Shown: one piece after another, positions 7,933 through 16,561 of the stretch
How the letters are laid out: each line of letters begins with the position of its first letter
Position numbering within the stretch: position 1 is the stretch's first letter
DNA from: Elusimicrobia bacterium HGW-Elusimicrobia-1
GTDB taxonomy: Bacteria; Elusimicrobiota; Endomicrobiia; PHAN01
NCBI GenBank assembly: GCA_002841695.1
Contig: PHAN01000004.1
Coordinates: 84,291-148,290 of the forward strand
Direction of reading: 5' to 3'
DNA length: 64,000 nucleotides
Position numbers and translations under genes: made by a program
Notes under the pieces: generated by a model
What the model saw: the letters and a program-made list of their open reading frames with translations, nothing else
What the model was told of the DNA's origin: nothing
The model's database searches: none

Positions 7933-10922
7933 TGAATAAAAAACGCGCCGCAATAACGGTTACCGAGGCGTCCGCGGGCAGCGGCAAAACGCGGATGCTT
8001 ACCCTGCATTTTCTTTCTCTCCTGCTGTCGTCGGCAAAACCCGAACCGCAAAAAATTCTGGCCATAACTTTCACCAACGACGCCGCCGCCGAAATGAAGG
8101 GGCGCATTCTGGAATGGCTCAAAAAAGCGGCGCTCGGCGACGCGGACACGATAAAAGAAATCAAAGCCCGCGCGTCGATAATATCTTCCGGTCTTACCGA
8201 TAAAAAGATATCGTCCGCGGCGGCCGCCGGTCTGGCGGGGATACTGGAAAACTATCTCGACCTTAACGTTCATACGATAGACAGTTTCGTTAATTCCGTG
8301 GCCGTGTCGTCGTGCGTGGAGATAGGTCTGCCGCCCCGCTACGAGATAGTGACGGACGTCTCCGGACACATCACATTCGTGGCCGAAGAATTAATGGAAT
8401 CCGCCGGCTCCCCGTCGGCGGTCTCGGGCGCTTCCTCGGAAGTTTTCGACAGGTTTCTGGACGCTTTTATTAATGTGGAAACTTCAAAGGCATGGAATCC
8501 CAAGAAATCTTTTCTGGAAACCGCAGAACTGCTCTACGGCGAAGAGAATAACAGGGGCAAGCTTTTTGCCGTCTCTCCGTCGACCAAGGAAATCCGCGCC
8601 CGCAGAAAAGAACTTATCAAAGAATGTCTTGCCGAAGCCGAAAGCGTCGCGTCCGCCCGCAGCAGGGTTCCCATGCTCGACAAACTCTCCGGCGGGCTGC
8701 TTGAAGAATTAAGCGAGCCGCAGATAAAACTCTTTTCGCCGCCGCTGCGGGAGCGTCTGGGGGTTTATTTCACGGATTTGTCGGCCGCCCGTTTCGACGC
8801 ATACGTCGATATCCATTCGCTTTTCCGCGATGCCGTCGAGAGTTATAAAAGCCGCAAGCGCGTGGTGTTTATATCGGATCTGAATTCAAAAATAGCGTCT
8901 TACGTTTCCGCCGGCGAAGTGCCGTCGATTTATTTTATGCTCGGCGACAGAATCGATCATTTCCTGATAGACGAATTCCAGGACACCAGCGAGATACAGT
9001 GGCGGAACCTCGCGCCTCTGGTTGAAAACAGCGTATCGTCGGGAGGAAGTTTTTTTTACGTGGGGGATAAAAAGCAGGCGCTTTACCGCTGGCGCGGAGG
9101 AAGGGCGAAGCTTTTCGACGAGGCCGCCGCCTCGGCCGGTCCCGCCGAAGTCGAAATATTGCGGCTTCGCCAGAACTTTCGCAGCAAAAAAAATATCGTC
9201 GATTTCGTCAATTCCGCGTTTTCCGCGCAAAACCTCTCCCGTCTTGGACTTGAAGCGACCGATACGACCGCTTACGAAAACTCGGCTCAGACGGTGGGCT
9301 TCGCCAAAAACGCTTCGGGCGGACGTGTTACCGTGGAAAAAATATCCGCGGTCAATACGGACGAACTCGACGAACAATTAAGAGAACGTCTTCTTGCGAT
9401 AATATCCGCGATGGCCTCGGCAGCCGGACGTTTTTCCCGCGGGGAAGTCGCCGTGCTTGTGAGAAAAAATGAGGATGTCAAAAAAGTTACGTCATGGCTT
9501 CTGGCCGGCGGCTGGCCGGTCGTTTCCGAGATAACCATGAGCATCCGTGAGAACAGCCATGTGGCGCAGATTATCAATCTGCTCGCGTTTATCGACCTCC
9601 CGTCCGACGATCTCGCTTTCGCGTCCTTCATATCGGGAGATATTTTTCCGTCGGCAACCGGCATGCGCCGCGAAGATATACTCGCTTTTCTTGAAGATAA
9701 CCGGCGCGCGGCCGGCAGTCCGCCGCTGGGCGAGTCCTTCGCGCGGCAGCGTCCGGATATTTGGGAAAAATTTATAAGACCATTGGTCGATGCCTCGGCA
9801 TATATGCCTCCGTACGACCTTGCCGCGCAATTTATCGACGATTACCGCGTAATGGAGCGTTTCGGTTCGCAGGAAATATTTTTTATGAGATTTCTTGAGA
9901 TACTCAAGGACAGAGAATCGCCCGAAGGTAGTTCTCTTAAGGATTTCCTGGATTACTGGAAGGACGGCCGTCCGCAGGATTTCGAGGTCATTCTGCCCGG
10001 CGATGTCGACGCGGTCAAGGTTTCCACCATACACAGAGCCAAGGGATTGAGTTTTCCGGCGGTAATAATGCCTTTCGCCACGGCGGGGCGCAACATCGAC
10101 AAGTACGTCGAAGAAAACGGTTCGCTGTCGCTGCGCTGCGTATCGGCGAAATACGCCAAGTTTTCGCCCGAGGTGGCCAAACTCAGAGTGATGGCGTCAA
10201 AAGAGGAGCTCCTCGACGAAGTCAACGTCGCCTACGTCGGCGCGACCCGCGCCGCTTCCGAACTGAGGATTATCCTGCACGAAACGCGCAACAGAAAAAA
10301 TCCGTTTATGCAAATGTTCGACGAAGTCGAAATCGGAGAACCGGCGGAAGGTCTTGCGCGCCGCGCCGACCGGAAGCCGTCGTCGAGTCCCGACATCATT
10401 GCGCCTAAGCGCGGCAAAAGATGGTGGGAGAATCTCAGCCGCGAAAGAGCCGATGTCGACGCGATTTTCGATCCGTCCCGCCGCGAAGCCGTGAGACGCG
10501 GCGCGGTCATTCACCTGGCGCTGTCTAAAATCGACGGTCCCGTTTCCGACGCGCCGCGCGCGGTGGACGTCGCCCTTGAAGCCGCCGCGCGGGAATCGGG
10601 CTACACTGGTCCCCTCGACGGGGAGCGCAGGAAACTGCTGGAACTTTTCGCCAACGGGGAATTTTTGTCGTGGTTCGCGGTTCCGGGCGCAAACGAAAAA
10701 GAGTTTGTGGACGCCTCCGGCAGAATCATTCGACCGGACCGGCTTGCCGATATCGGGACCGGAAAAAAAATGATTATTGAATACAAGACGGGCGAAGAGT
10801 ACGACGAGAAACATGCCGCCCAGATTCTAAAATACAAAAAGACGGTCTCGGCCGTATATCCTTCGGTCGAATTCGGCTGCCGCCTCGTTTACGTCGACGA
10901 AGGCAGGATAGCCGCGCCGTAA
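7932..10922 (+). CDS. AddA/RecB-like UvrD-family helicase with C-terminal nuclease domain
   Basis: A protein of 996 residues for double-strand-break end processing or related repair. Superfamily 1A helicase motifs are present: P-loop ASAGSGKT near residue 14, AITFTNDAAAEMKGRI, Walker B LIDEFQDTS near residue 347, VGDKKQALYRWRGG, RQNFRSKKNIV, VSTIHRAKGLSFP and NVAYVGATRA. A PD-(D/E)XK nuclease lies at the C-terminus (RPDRLADI, then IIEYKTG near residue 949). The size is below typical AddA (about 1200). No AddB partner is adjacent. The one-base overlap with the HydE fusion gene is probably just tight packing; a role in hydrogenase maturation is not suggested. Confidence 0.88.
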   Translation: MNKKRAAITVTEASAGSGKTRMLTLHFLSLLLSSAKPEPQKILAITFTNDAAAEMKGRILEWLKKAALGDADTIKEIKARASIISSGLTDKKISSAAAAGLAGILENYLDLNVHTIDSFVNSVAVSSCVEIGLPPRYEIVTDVSGHITFVAEELMESAGSPSAVSGASSEVFDRFLDAFINVETSKAWNPKKSFLETAELLYGEENNRGKLFAVSPSTKEIRARRKELIKECLAEAESVASARSRVPMLDKLSGGLLEELSEPQIKLFSPPLRERLGVYFTDLSAARFDAYVDIHSLFRDAVESYKSRKRVVFISDLNSKIASYVSAGEVPSIYFMLGDRIDHFLIDEFQDTSEIQWRNLAPLVENSVSSGGSFFYVGDKKQALYRWRGGRAKLFDEAAASAGPAEVEILRLRQNFRSKKNIVDFVNSAFSAQNLSRLGLEATDTTAYENSAQTVGFAKNASGGRVTVEKISAVNTDELDEQLRERLLAIISAMASAAGRFSRGEVAVLVRKNEDVKKVTSWLLAGGWPVVSEITMSIRENSHVAQIINLLAFIDLPSDDLAFASFISGDIFPSATGMRREDILAFLEDNRRAAGSPPLGESFARQRPDIWEKFIRPLVDASAYMPPYDLAAQFIDDYRVMERFGSQEIFFMRFLEILKDRESPEGSSLKDFLDYWKDGRPQDFEVILPGDVDAVKVSTIHRAKGLSFPAVIMPFATAGRNIDKYVEENGSLSLRCVSAKYAKFSPEVAKLRVMASKEELLDEVNVAYVGATRAASELRIILHETRNRKNPFMQMFDEVEIGEPAEGLARRADRKPSSSPDIIAPKRGKRWWENLSRERADVDAIFDPSRREAVRRGAVIHLALSKIDGPVSDAPRAVDVALEAAARESGYTGPLDGERRKLLELFANGEFLSWFAVPGANEKEFVDASGRIIRPDRLADIGTGKKMIIEYKTGEEYDEKHAAQILKYKKTVSAVYPSVEFGCRLVYVDEGRIAAP

Positions 10923-10953
10923 ATCCGTTGCCTGGCGGTGATATTCGCAAGTT

Positions 10954-13071
10954 ATGCTTATATTCGTTTCGCTTCTGGCACTATACGTTTTTACACTGTA
11001 TCCGTCGGTGGCGCCCTACCGCGATTCCGGCGATATGATTGCTTCGGCTTTCACGCTGGGCGTGGCGCATCCGTCGGGCTATCCGCTTTACTCCCTCGCC
11101 GGTAAAATATTCGCCGTCGCCATACCTTTCGCGTCGGTCGCTTACAGAATAAACCTTATGTCCGCCGTCTTCGGCGCGGCCGCCGTTGCGATTCTGGCGT
11201 TGCGTTTTCGCGGGCCAGGGCGGTGGGCGTTTCTGGCTCTCGGTTTCTCGGCGCCGTTCTGGAGATTGTCGCTCGTTTCGGAGATGTATTCTCTGAATGT
11301 TTTTTTCGCGGCTGTCGCCGCAGTTATTCTTGCCGGCGAAATCGACGCCAAAAAAATAGCCGCCTCGGCGTTTGTGACGGGCCTTGCCTGCGGCAATCAC
11401 CTTACGGCGGTTTTTCTTGCGCCCGCCGTCGCCCTTGCGGCGATATCCGCCGCCGGACCCGCCCGCCGCGATATATTTTCCGCTTCAAAGATAGCGCTCT
11501 ATGCCGCGCTTTTTCTTTTGGGCTGCTCGGTTTATGTATATCTGCCGCTGCGCGCATTGTCGGGCGCCGACATAAACTGGGGCGACCCCTCCACGCCGGA
11601 GCGTCTCTGGCGCGTTCTTACGCGCGCCGATTACGGCGGACTTAAACTTCATCCCGAGGAAAGCGAGTTGTCGTGGACGCTGTCCTCGGTCGCGGGTCAG
11701 GTCGTCTATTATTTTCGCCTTGCCGCCGAAAGATTCGGCGCGATATTTTTACTATTCGCCGCCGCGGGTATCGTCTCGGCGGCGGTTCGTCCGTCGCCCA
11801 TAGGAATTTTGGCCGTTGCGGGATTCGTAATTTCGGGGCCGCTTTTTTCGCTTTTGGCAAATCTTCCGACGGACAAGGCATCCACGCCGGGCATTCTGGA
11901 ACCGCACTTCGTGATGCCCGATATGTTTCTGGCCGTTTGCGCGTGGATGGGCGCGCAGTTTGCTTTGAGGCCGCGCGGGAGCGGAACGTTTAAAAATATG
12001 CCGGCTCTCAAGATAAGTGTTTTTGCCGCGCTTATGCTGGCTTCCGCCGGTATACTGGCACGGACGCTTCCTGACTGTTTTTACCGCGACGACTTCCACG
12101 CCCACGATTACGCCCGCAACGTTCTTGCCACCGCCGCGCCCGAATCTATAATATACGATCCCGACGACACCACGGCTTTCGCGACCGATTACCGTCAATA
12201 TGTCATGGGTCTTCGGCCCGACGTAAAAAAGGCGGTATATTTCAGGACGCGGTGGGGTTATGAGAGATTGAAACGCCGCCACCCTGATATTCTGCCTCCG
12301 CGCGAAATAGTATCGGGAAGGGAACTGTCCGCCGAAATCATAAATTACAATAAGGCATCAAGGATGATCCTCGCCGACCTGCCGTCGAAATTCCCGTCGG
12401 GGCACGCTGTCAGGCCGAGGGGAATAATGCACGAAATCGTGCCTGCCTTCGCGGCTGCGACGAAGATCCCGCCGGAAAAATATTTCAATTTTTATTTTAT
12501 GAGGGGCGTTCCGCGTCGGGACGGCTCGCGCGATTTTTTCAGCAGTCACGTCGTATCTTATTATTCTTCGGCCTTGGCTAATATCGGGTTGTATTACGCC
12601 CCCCCGGATAAAAATCCGGCTCGCGCCCGACGGCTCTATCTGGATGCGCTGGCCATCACCGGCGATCTTTCGGCGGCATGGAACAATCTGGGCACGCTTT
12701 ATTTTGCCTCCGGCGATTACGCCCTCGCCGCCGCGATGTTTGAAACCGCCTCGCGCGCGGATCCGGCCAATCTGTCGTCGTCGATAAACGCCGGGATGTC
12801 GTACGCCCGCGCGGGCGACGTCGACAGAGCCGTCGACGTATTCGGCGCGATTTTGCGCAAGAGATTCAATCCCTCCGCCGCCAACGAACTCGGGCTTATC
12901 TATTACGGTCGGGGAAATTACGCCGAAGCCGAAAGAATTTTTTCCGGCGTCATACGCGTTTCGCCGTCTTTTTCCGCCGCGTATTACAATATGGGTCTTA
13001 CGCTTTCTAAAACTCGTCCGTCGGAATCCAAAAAATATTTTGACGAGTACGAAAGAATGACACGGAATTGA
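10954..13071 (+). CDS. DUF2723 membrane protein with C-terminal TPR repeats
   Basis: A 705-residue integral membrane protein. The N-terminal part has the DUF2723 signature SVAPYRDSGDMIASAFTLGV followed by AHPSGYPLYSL and many hydrophobic helices to about residue 370, a fold related to glycosyltransferase family C membrane enzymes. A soluble region follows, then TPR repeats from about residue 573 to the end (AAWNNLGTLYFASGDYALAA, ANELGLIYYGRGNYAEAERI). DUF2723 proteins are thought to transfer sugars from polyprenyl carriers; the substrate here is unknown. Start ATG 10954 lies 31 bases after the helicase gene. It may be co-transcribed with it or have its own promoter; none is clear. Confidence 0.85.
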   Translation: MLIFVSLLALYVFTLYPSVAPYRDSGDMIASAFTLGVAHPSGYPLYSLAGKIFAVAIPFASVAYRINLMSAVFGAAAVAILALRFRGPGRWAFLALGFSAPFWRLSLVSEMYSLNVFFAAVAAVILAGEIDAKKIAASAFVTGLACGNHLTAVFLAPAVALAAISAAGPARRDIFSASKIALYAALFLLGCSVYVYLPLRALSGADINWGDPSTPERLWRVLTRADYGGLKLHPEESELSWTLSSVAGQVVYYFRLAAERFGAIFLLFAAAGIVSAAVRPSPIGILAVAGFVISGPLFSLLANLPTDKASTPGILEPHFVMPDMFLAVCAWMGAQFALRPRGSGTFKNMPALKISVFAALMLASAGILARTLPDCFYRDDFHAHDYARNVLATAAPESIIYDPDDTTAFATDYRQYVMGLRPDVKKAVYFRTRWGYERLKRRHPDILPPREIVSGRELSAEIINYNKASRMILADLPSKFPSGHAVRPRGIMHEIVPAFAAATKIPPEKYFNFYFMRGVPRRDGSRDFFSSHVVSYYSSALANIGLYYAPPDKNPARARRLYLDALAITGDLSAAWNNLGTLYFASGDYALAAAMFETASRADPANLSSSINAGMSYARAGDVDRAVDVFGAILRKRFNPSAANELGLIYYGRGNYAEAERIFSGVIRVSPSFSAAYYNMGLTLSKTRPSESKKYFDEYERMTRN

Positions 13072-13118
13072 TTTTTCGCGCCCGGCACCTCTTTTTAAAA
13101 GATGGGGTGAACATGGTT

Positions 13119-13155
13119 ATAACACTAATCACCAACCACTAACCACTAGTCACTA
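13119..13155. repeat. Degenerate CCACTAA/CACTA-type intergenic repeat (copy 1)
   Basis: A short run of direct repeats (ACTAATCACC, AACCACTAACCACTAGTCAC) in the spacer before the 55-residue gene. It has the same vocabulary as the longer array at 16290-16360. It has no coding potential. Confidence 0.6.
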
Positions 13156-13165
13156 TACTTTAATC

Positions 13166-13195
13166 TTTGCATTGACTTTGACTAATTTGTATAAT
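13166..13195 (+). promoter_or_regulatory. Candidate sigma-70 promoter upstream of the 55-residue membrane protein gene
   Basis: A perfect -10 TATAAT at 13190-13195 preceded, 18 bases upstream, by TTTGCA at 13166 (4 of 6 matches). A second TTGACT at 13172 is too close (12 bases). The ATG at 13207 is only 11 bases past the -10 box, so the transcript would be leaderless or nearly so. Confidence 0.5.
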
Positions 13196-13206
13196 CTGCG
13201 CTGATT

Positions 13207-13374
13207 ATGGACGCGGCAACCAGAGTATTCCTGCTTATGATAGTAGTGGCTGTTCTCGGCGGCCTTGCCGTGGTCACGATAAAGTCCGATTTCAGGGTGG
13301 AGCAGATTTACCGCTCCAACTCGAATTATTACCCGGCCGTCAACGATAAGAGTTTAAGAAAGTCCGGCAAATAG
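13207..13374 (+). CDS. Small single-pass membrane protein (55 residues)
   Basis: A complete short frame from ATG 13207 to TAG 13374. Residues 7-24 (VFLLMIVVAVLGGLAVVTIK) form one transmembrane helix after a short N-terminus. A polar tail with Tyr/Asn-rich EQIYRSNSNYYPAV follows and ends in basic residues. Base usage at third positions resembles neighbouring genes, and a -10 box lies just upstream, which supports a real gene. It is followed immediately by a strong terminator hairpin and then comEC. The family is not recognised. Confidence 0.55.
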   Translation: MDAATRVFLLMIVVAVLGGLAVVTIKSDFRVEQIYRSNSNYYPAVNDKSLRKSGK

Positions 13375-13375
13375 A

Positions 13376-13415
13376 TCCCGAATAGGCGCAAATGCCGCGC
13401 CTCGGGAGTTTTTTT
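13376..13415 (+). terminator. Rho-independent terminator overlapping the comEC ribosome-binding region
   Basis: The stem is TCCCG (13376-13380) with CGGGA (13103 bases of no gap are involved: partner at 13403-13407), extended by AGGCGC (13384-13389) with GCGCCT (13397-13402). A seven-base loop and a run of seven T follow at 13409-13415. It ends 4 bases before the comEC ATG. The purine-rich GGGAG that could serve as comEC ribosome-binding site is the 3' arm of the hairpin. Confidence 0.7.
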
Positions 13416-13419
13416 GTTT

Positions 13420-16281
13420 ATGGAACTTTTCGTAATTTGGGTATCGTATTCTTTCGTGGCGGGGACGGCCCTTCCTTTTATATTCTTTCCCGGCGTTCCC
13501 GCGTGGGAACCCGCAAAAAAAATAATACCCTTTCTTCACTTCGGCAATATTTCTCTGGTCGCCCTGATTTGGTATACCGCCGCCGGATTGGTTGGCGCGG
13601 CCTTAATCAACCTGCTTGCCCGCCGGAAAAAAACCGCGGCGCTTCTGGCCTGTTGCGCGGCTTTTGTGGCCGCCTCGGCCAATTATTACCGCGTAGTCGA
13701 CATAACATCCCCGTCGCATATCACCAATTTTTACGACGCGGCATTCTTTGATAAAACCGTGGTGCGCGGAACCATAATAGCCGACCCCGATACCAGAGAC
13801 GGTTTTACCAACATCGACATAAAACCCAATTCCATCATCCCCGACCCCGTATCCAGGCCCGACGAGGTAATAAAACTCGACGGAAAAACCGGACTCCTGC
13901 GCGCCAAACTTTATCCCACGATAGGCGATTATTACTACTCTCTTTCCTACGGCGATTTCGTTGAAATCACAACTTCGATAAACGAGCCGATGCGTCTTAA
14001 AAATCCCGCCGGCTTCGACTACGCGGCTTACCTCAGGGCAAGAAACGTTTATGCCACCGCCCGCCCGATTAGAAATCCCGAGGACGTAAAATATCTCGGC
14101 ACCGGAAATATACCGTGGCTCTGGAGGATCGCCCTCGGCCTTAAAAAAGAAATTCTTTTGACGATAAGAAAAACGATGCCCTATCCCGAATCCGCTTTTC
14201 TGGGCGGCGTGACACTGGGGCTCAGAGGCGGCGTACCCGGTAAAATGAAGTCCGATTTTCAGGCCACCGGCGTAGCGCACGTTCTGGCGGTCAGCGGTTT
14301 GCACGTGGGATTCGTGGCGGTAATGCTCATAATGATGGGCAGAGTGCTTAAATTGCCGTCGAAGTTTTCGTTTATTTTCGTCGTATTCGGACTGATAATA
14401 TTCACTCTTATAACCGGCGCGTCTCCGGCCACGCGCAGAGCGGCCATAATGTTTTCAATGATGGAGTTTTTCCGTTCGGTGGCAAAAATGTCACTGGGGC
14501 ATTCCACCGCCCTTACCATTCCGCTGACGGCTCTTATAATTCTGGCTTTCGATCCGCTTAAACTTCCCGACGGCAGTTTCGTTCTTTCGTTTATGGCCGT
14601 TTGGTCTCTGGCTATGATATCCGGCCCGGTGGAGAGCGTTTTTAAGTTCATAGGCCGCGGATGGATTTTCGCCGTAAGCATCGCGCTCACCCTCTCGTCG
14701 ACGGTGCTTGTCGTGGTTTCGCCGCAGTTTTTCTCGGACACGCGCACGGTTTTCGCGTATCTGGCGGTTTTTGCGGCGCTATTTGTTTTGGCCTATTTCA
14801 GGGAAAGAACAAGTCCGTTGACTTCTCTTAATATAGAATATCTTCCCAAATGGTTTACCGGTTTTCTCTACGCGCAATTCGCCATTCAGATAGGAATGAT
14901 GTATCCCCTGAGCGCCGTTTACTTCCAGCGTTTTCCGATAGCGGGAATGTACGCCAACTTTATAGCGATTCCGCTTATCGCTTTCATCGTTCAATACGGC
15001 CTCCTTGCGGGTCTTGCCAATCTGTTTTTCTCGTCGATAGGGCTACCGGGCGCGGGCCTTTCGCTGGCTCTGTGGATAAACGCGTTTAACTGGCTTTGCT
15101 GCAGATTGTTTTTAGGCATGGCCAACTTTTTCGCCGGATTGTTTCCCTATCCTTATATATCGATGCCAACCAGCACGCAGCTTATAATCTATTATTCCGC
15201 CGTTATTTTTTTTGTATTTCTTAAGCCGCTCACCTTTCAGGCACAGATGCTCATTATGCGTCTGCGCGATGTTTTCGACGAGCGGGAATTGAAGCGCCGC
15301 GTTATTCCGGCGGTCGTTGCCGTCGCGGTGATTCTGACGGCGGGCATTGTGGCGCTCAACGCGTCCAAAAAAGATTATCTCAGGGTAACTTTCTTCGACG
15401 TGTCTTTCGGTAATTCCGTGCTGGTGGAAACTCCCGACGGTAAAATCCTGATTTTCGACACGGGACAGGGCGGCGGGCAGTGGAACTCTGGCTCAAGCGT
15501 CATAGCGCCGACGTTTGCCAAGTATAAAATCGGAAGGGTAAACTGGATGGTTTTTTCGTCGCTCAAATCCAATAATATCGGCGGCACGCCGCATCTTTTG
15601 AATTATTGGCCCGTCGATAAAATCATACTGCCTTACGACCCAGCCAGGATTCCCTACGGCGCCAGTTACCACGAGTTTATAGCGTCGCTGGGCGACTGGA
15701 AACTTATGGGCGACCCCAGAGGTTCCGAGTCGACGTCGCTTTATCTGTCGTGGTATGAACTCATAAAGAGCGTAAACGCAAAAAAAATACCTCACGTCGA
15801 GGCCAAAGCCGGCGACATAATTTACGAAAAGAAAATCGGCGGCAAAAACTTCCGCGCCGAAGTCGTGGCCGCTCCGGCGTCGTCGAGCGTGGCCGGCGCC
15901 GCGACGGTGCTTAAAATCACCTACGGGAAAAATTCAGTCCTTCTTGCTCCGCAGTCCGACAGATTCGCGCAATGGGAACTTACCGATTTGGGCAGGGAGA
16001 AGCTCGCCAGCGATGTCGTGCTCCTGCCCCGTAACGGCAATCCTTCCACGCTTACCGACGAGTTTCTGGAGATGACATCGCCCAAATACGCCGTTGTCCA
16101 GTACGGTTACGCGCCTCGCGCCGTGCGCACGCAGGATTATTTTTACGATTCCGACCTTGTCCGCACGGAAGAAAAAATCTCTTCCCTCGGCGCCGAACTT
16201 TTCAGGACGGATCGACACGGCGCGGTCACTGTAACTTCGGACGGAGAAACTATTTCCGTCGACCACGTGCTGAAGCGTTAA
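13420..16281 (+). CDS. comEC: ComEC/Rec2 family DNA-uptake channel with degenerate metallo-beta-lactamase domain
   Basis: A protein of 953 residues from ATG 13420; TTG 13414 is an alternative closer to GGGAG. ComEC carries transforming DNA through the inner membrane. In order: N-terminal helices and a DUF4131-like region, then the Competence domain with the signature ATGVAHVLAVSGLHVGFVAV near residue 285 and multiple transmembrane helices, then a C-terminal metallo-beta-lactamase (MBL) fold from about residue 657 (VTFFDVSFGNSVLVETPDG). The metal site is lost. Where HxHxDH is expected the protein reads FSSLKSNNIGG, the TGD region reads LAPQSDRFAQ, and the PHHG region reads LLPRNGNPS. It can therefore hardly act as a nuclease by itself. 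An intact MBL protein of the same type is encoded at 19827-20837. Confidence 0.92.
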   Translation: MELFVIWVSYSFVAGTALPFIFFPGVPAWEPAKKIIPFLHFGNISLVALIWYTAAGLVGAALINLLARRKKTAALLACCAAFVAASANYYRVVDITSPSHITNFYDAAFFDKTVVRGTIIADPDTRDGFTNIDIKPNSIIPDPVSRPDEVIKLDGKTGLLRAKLYPTIGDYYYSLSYGDFVEITTSINEPMRLKNPAGFDYAAYLRARNVYATARPIRNPEDVKYLGTGNIPWLWRIALGLKKEILLTIRKTMPYPESAFLGGVTLGLRGGVPGKMKSDFQATGVAHVLAVSGLHVGFVAVMLIMMGRVLKLPSKFSFIFVVFGLIIFTLITGASPATRRAAIMFSMMEFFRSVAKMSLGHSTALTIPLTALIILAFDPLKLPDGSFVLSFMAVWSLAMISGPVESVFKFIGRGWIFAVSIALTLSSTVLVVVSPQFFSDTRTVFAYLAVFAALFVLAYFRERTSPLTSLNIEYLPKWFTGFLYAQFAIQIGMMYPLSAVYFQRFPIAGMYANFIAIPLIAFIVQYGLLAGLANLFFSSIGLPGAGLSLALWINAFNWLCCRLFLGMANFFAGLFPYPYISMPTSTQLIIYYSAVIFFVFLKPLTFQAQMLIMRLRDVFDERELKRRVIPAVVAVAVILTAGIVALNASKKDYLRVTFFDVSFGNSVLVETPDGKILIFDTGQGGGQWNSGSSVIAPTFAKYKIGRVNWMVFSSLKSNNIGGTPHLLNYWPVDKIILPYDPARIPYGASYHEFIASLGDWKLMGDPRGSESTSLYLSWYELIKSVNAKKIPHVEAKAGDIIYEKKIGGKNFRAEVVAAPASSSVAGAATVLKITYGKNSVLLAPQSDRFAQWELTDLGREKLASDVVLLPRNGNPSTLTDEFLEMTSPKYAVVQYGYAPRAVRTQDYFYDSDLVRTEEKISSLGAELFRTDRHGAVTVTSDGETISVDHVLKR

Positions 16282-16289
16282 TTGAATTC

Positions 16290-16360
16290 AGTGGATAGTG
16301 GCTAGTAGATAGTTTTTGTTTTTTTATCTTTTCACTAACCACTATTCACTATCCACTAAT
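16290..16360. repeat. CACTATCCACT-type intergenic repeat array with inverted arms (copy 2)
   Basis: AGTGGATAGTG at 16290-16300 is the perfect inverse of CACTATCCACT at 16347-16357. Between and around them are repeats of the CTAACCACTATTCACT kind and a T-rich loop, so the RNA could form a hairpin after comEC and possibly terminate transcription. It is related to the short copy at 13119-13155. A frame running through it is not coding. Confidence 0.6.
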
Positions 16361-16387
16361 CACTTATTTACCATTCACCGCCCCTTT

Positions 16388-16561
16388 ATGGACGAACAAA
16401 AGAAAATAGAAAAAATCATTCCCACTGAACTCGGCGTCTGGATGGTCTGCCGCAAGAAGTGGCTCTACGATTTCAAGCGCAGACAGGCGCGCCGCCTGGC
16501 GGAAAAAGACGCCGGTTCGCCGCCCGCCGGCGGCAAACCCGCTCCGGAAACACAAAAATGA
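16388..16561 (+). CDS. Small protein resembling the N-terminal cysteine segment of Cas4-family nucleases
   Basis: A 57-residue frame from ATG 16388; the upstream in-frame extension lies in a repeat and is rejected. Its sequence IIPTELGVWMVCRKKWLYDF resembles the start of Cas4 proteins, where a T-x-L-x4-C-R/K pattern gives the first cysteine of the [4Fe-4S] cluster (C21 here). A Pro/Gly-rich linker follows. Its TGA overlaps the ATG of the next gene (ATGA), which lacks exactly this N-terminal cysteine. The two frames are therefore probably one split enzyme, joined by coupled translation, by a -1 slip on the A-run at the junction, or split by a mutation. The Cas4 match is by eye. Confidence 0.6.
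   Translation: MDEQKKIEKIIPTELGVWMVCRKKWLYDFKRRQARRLAEKDAGSPPAGGKPAPETQK

Noticed and set aside
16316..16387. Upstream extension of the 57-residue Cas4-like frame
   Set aside because: Encoded by the CCACTA repeat array; composition is that of repeat translation.
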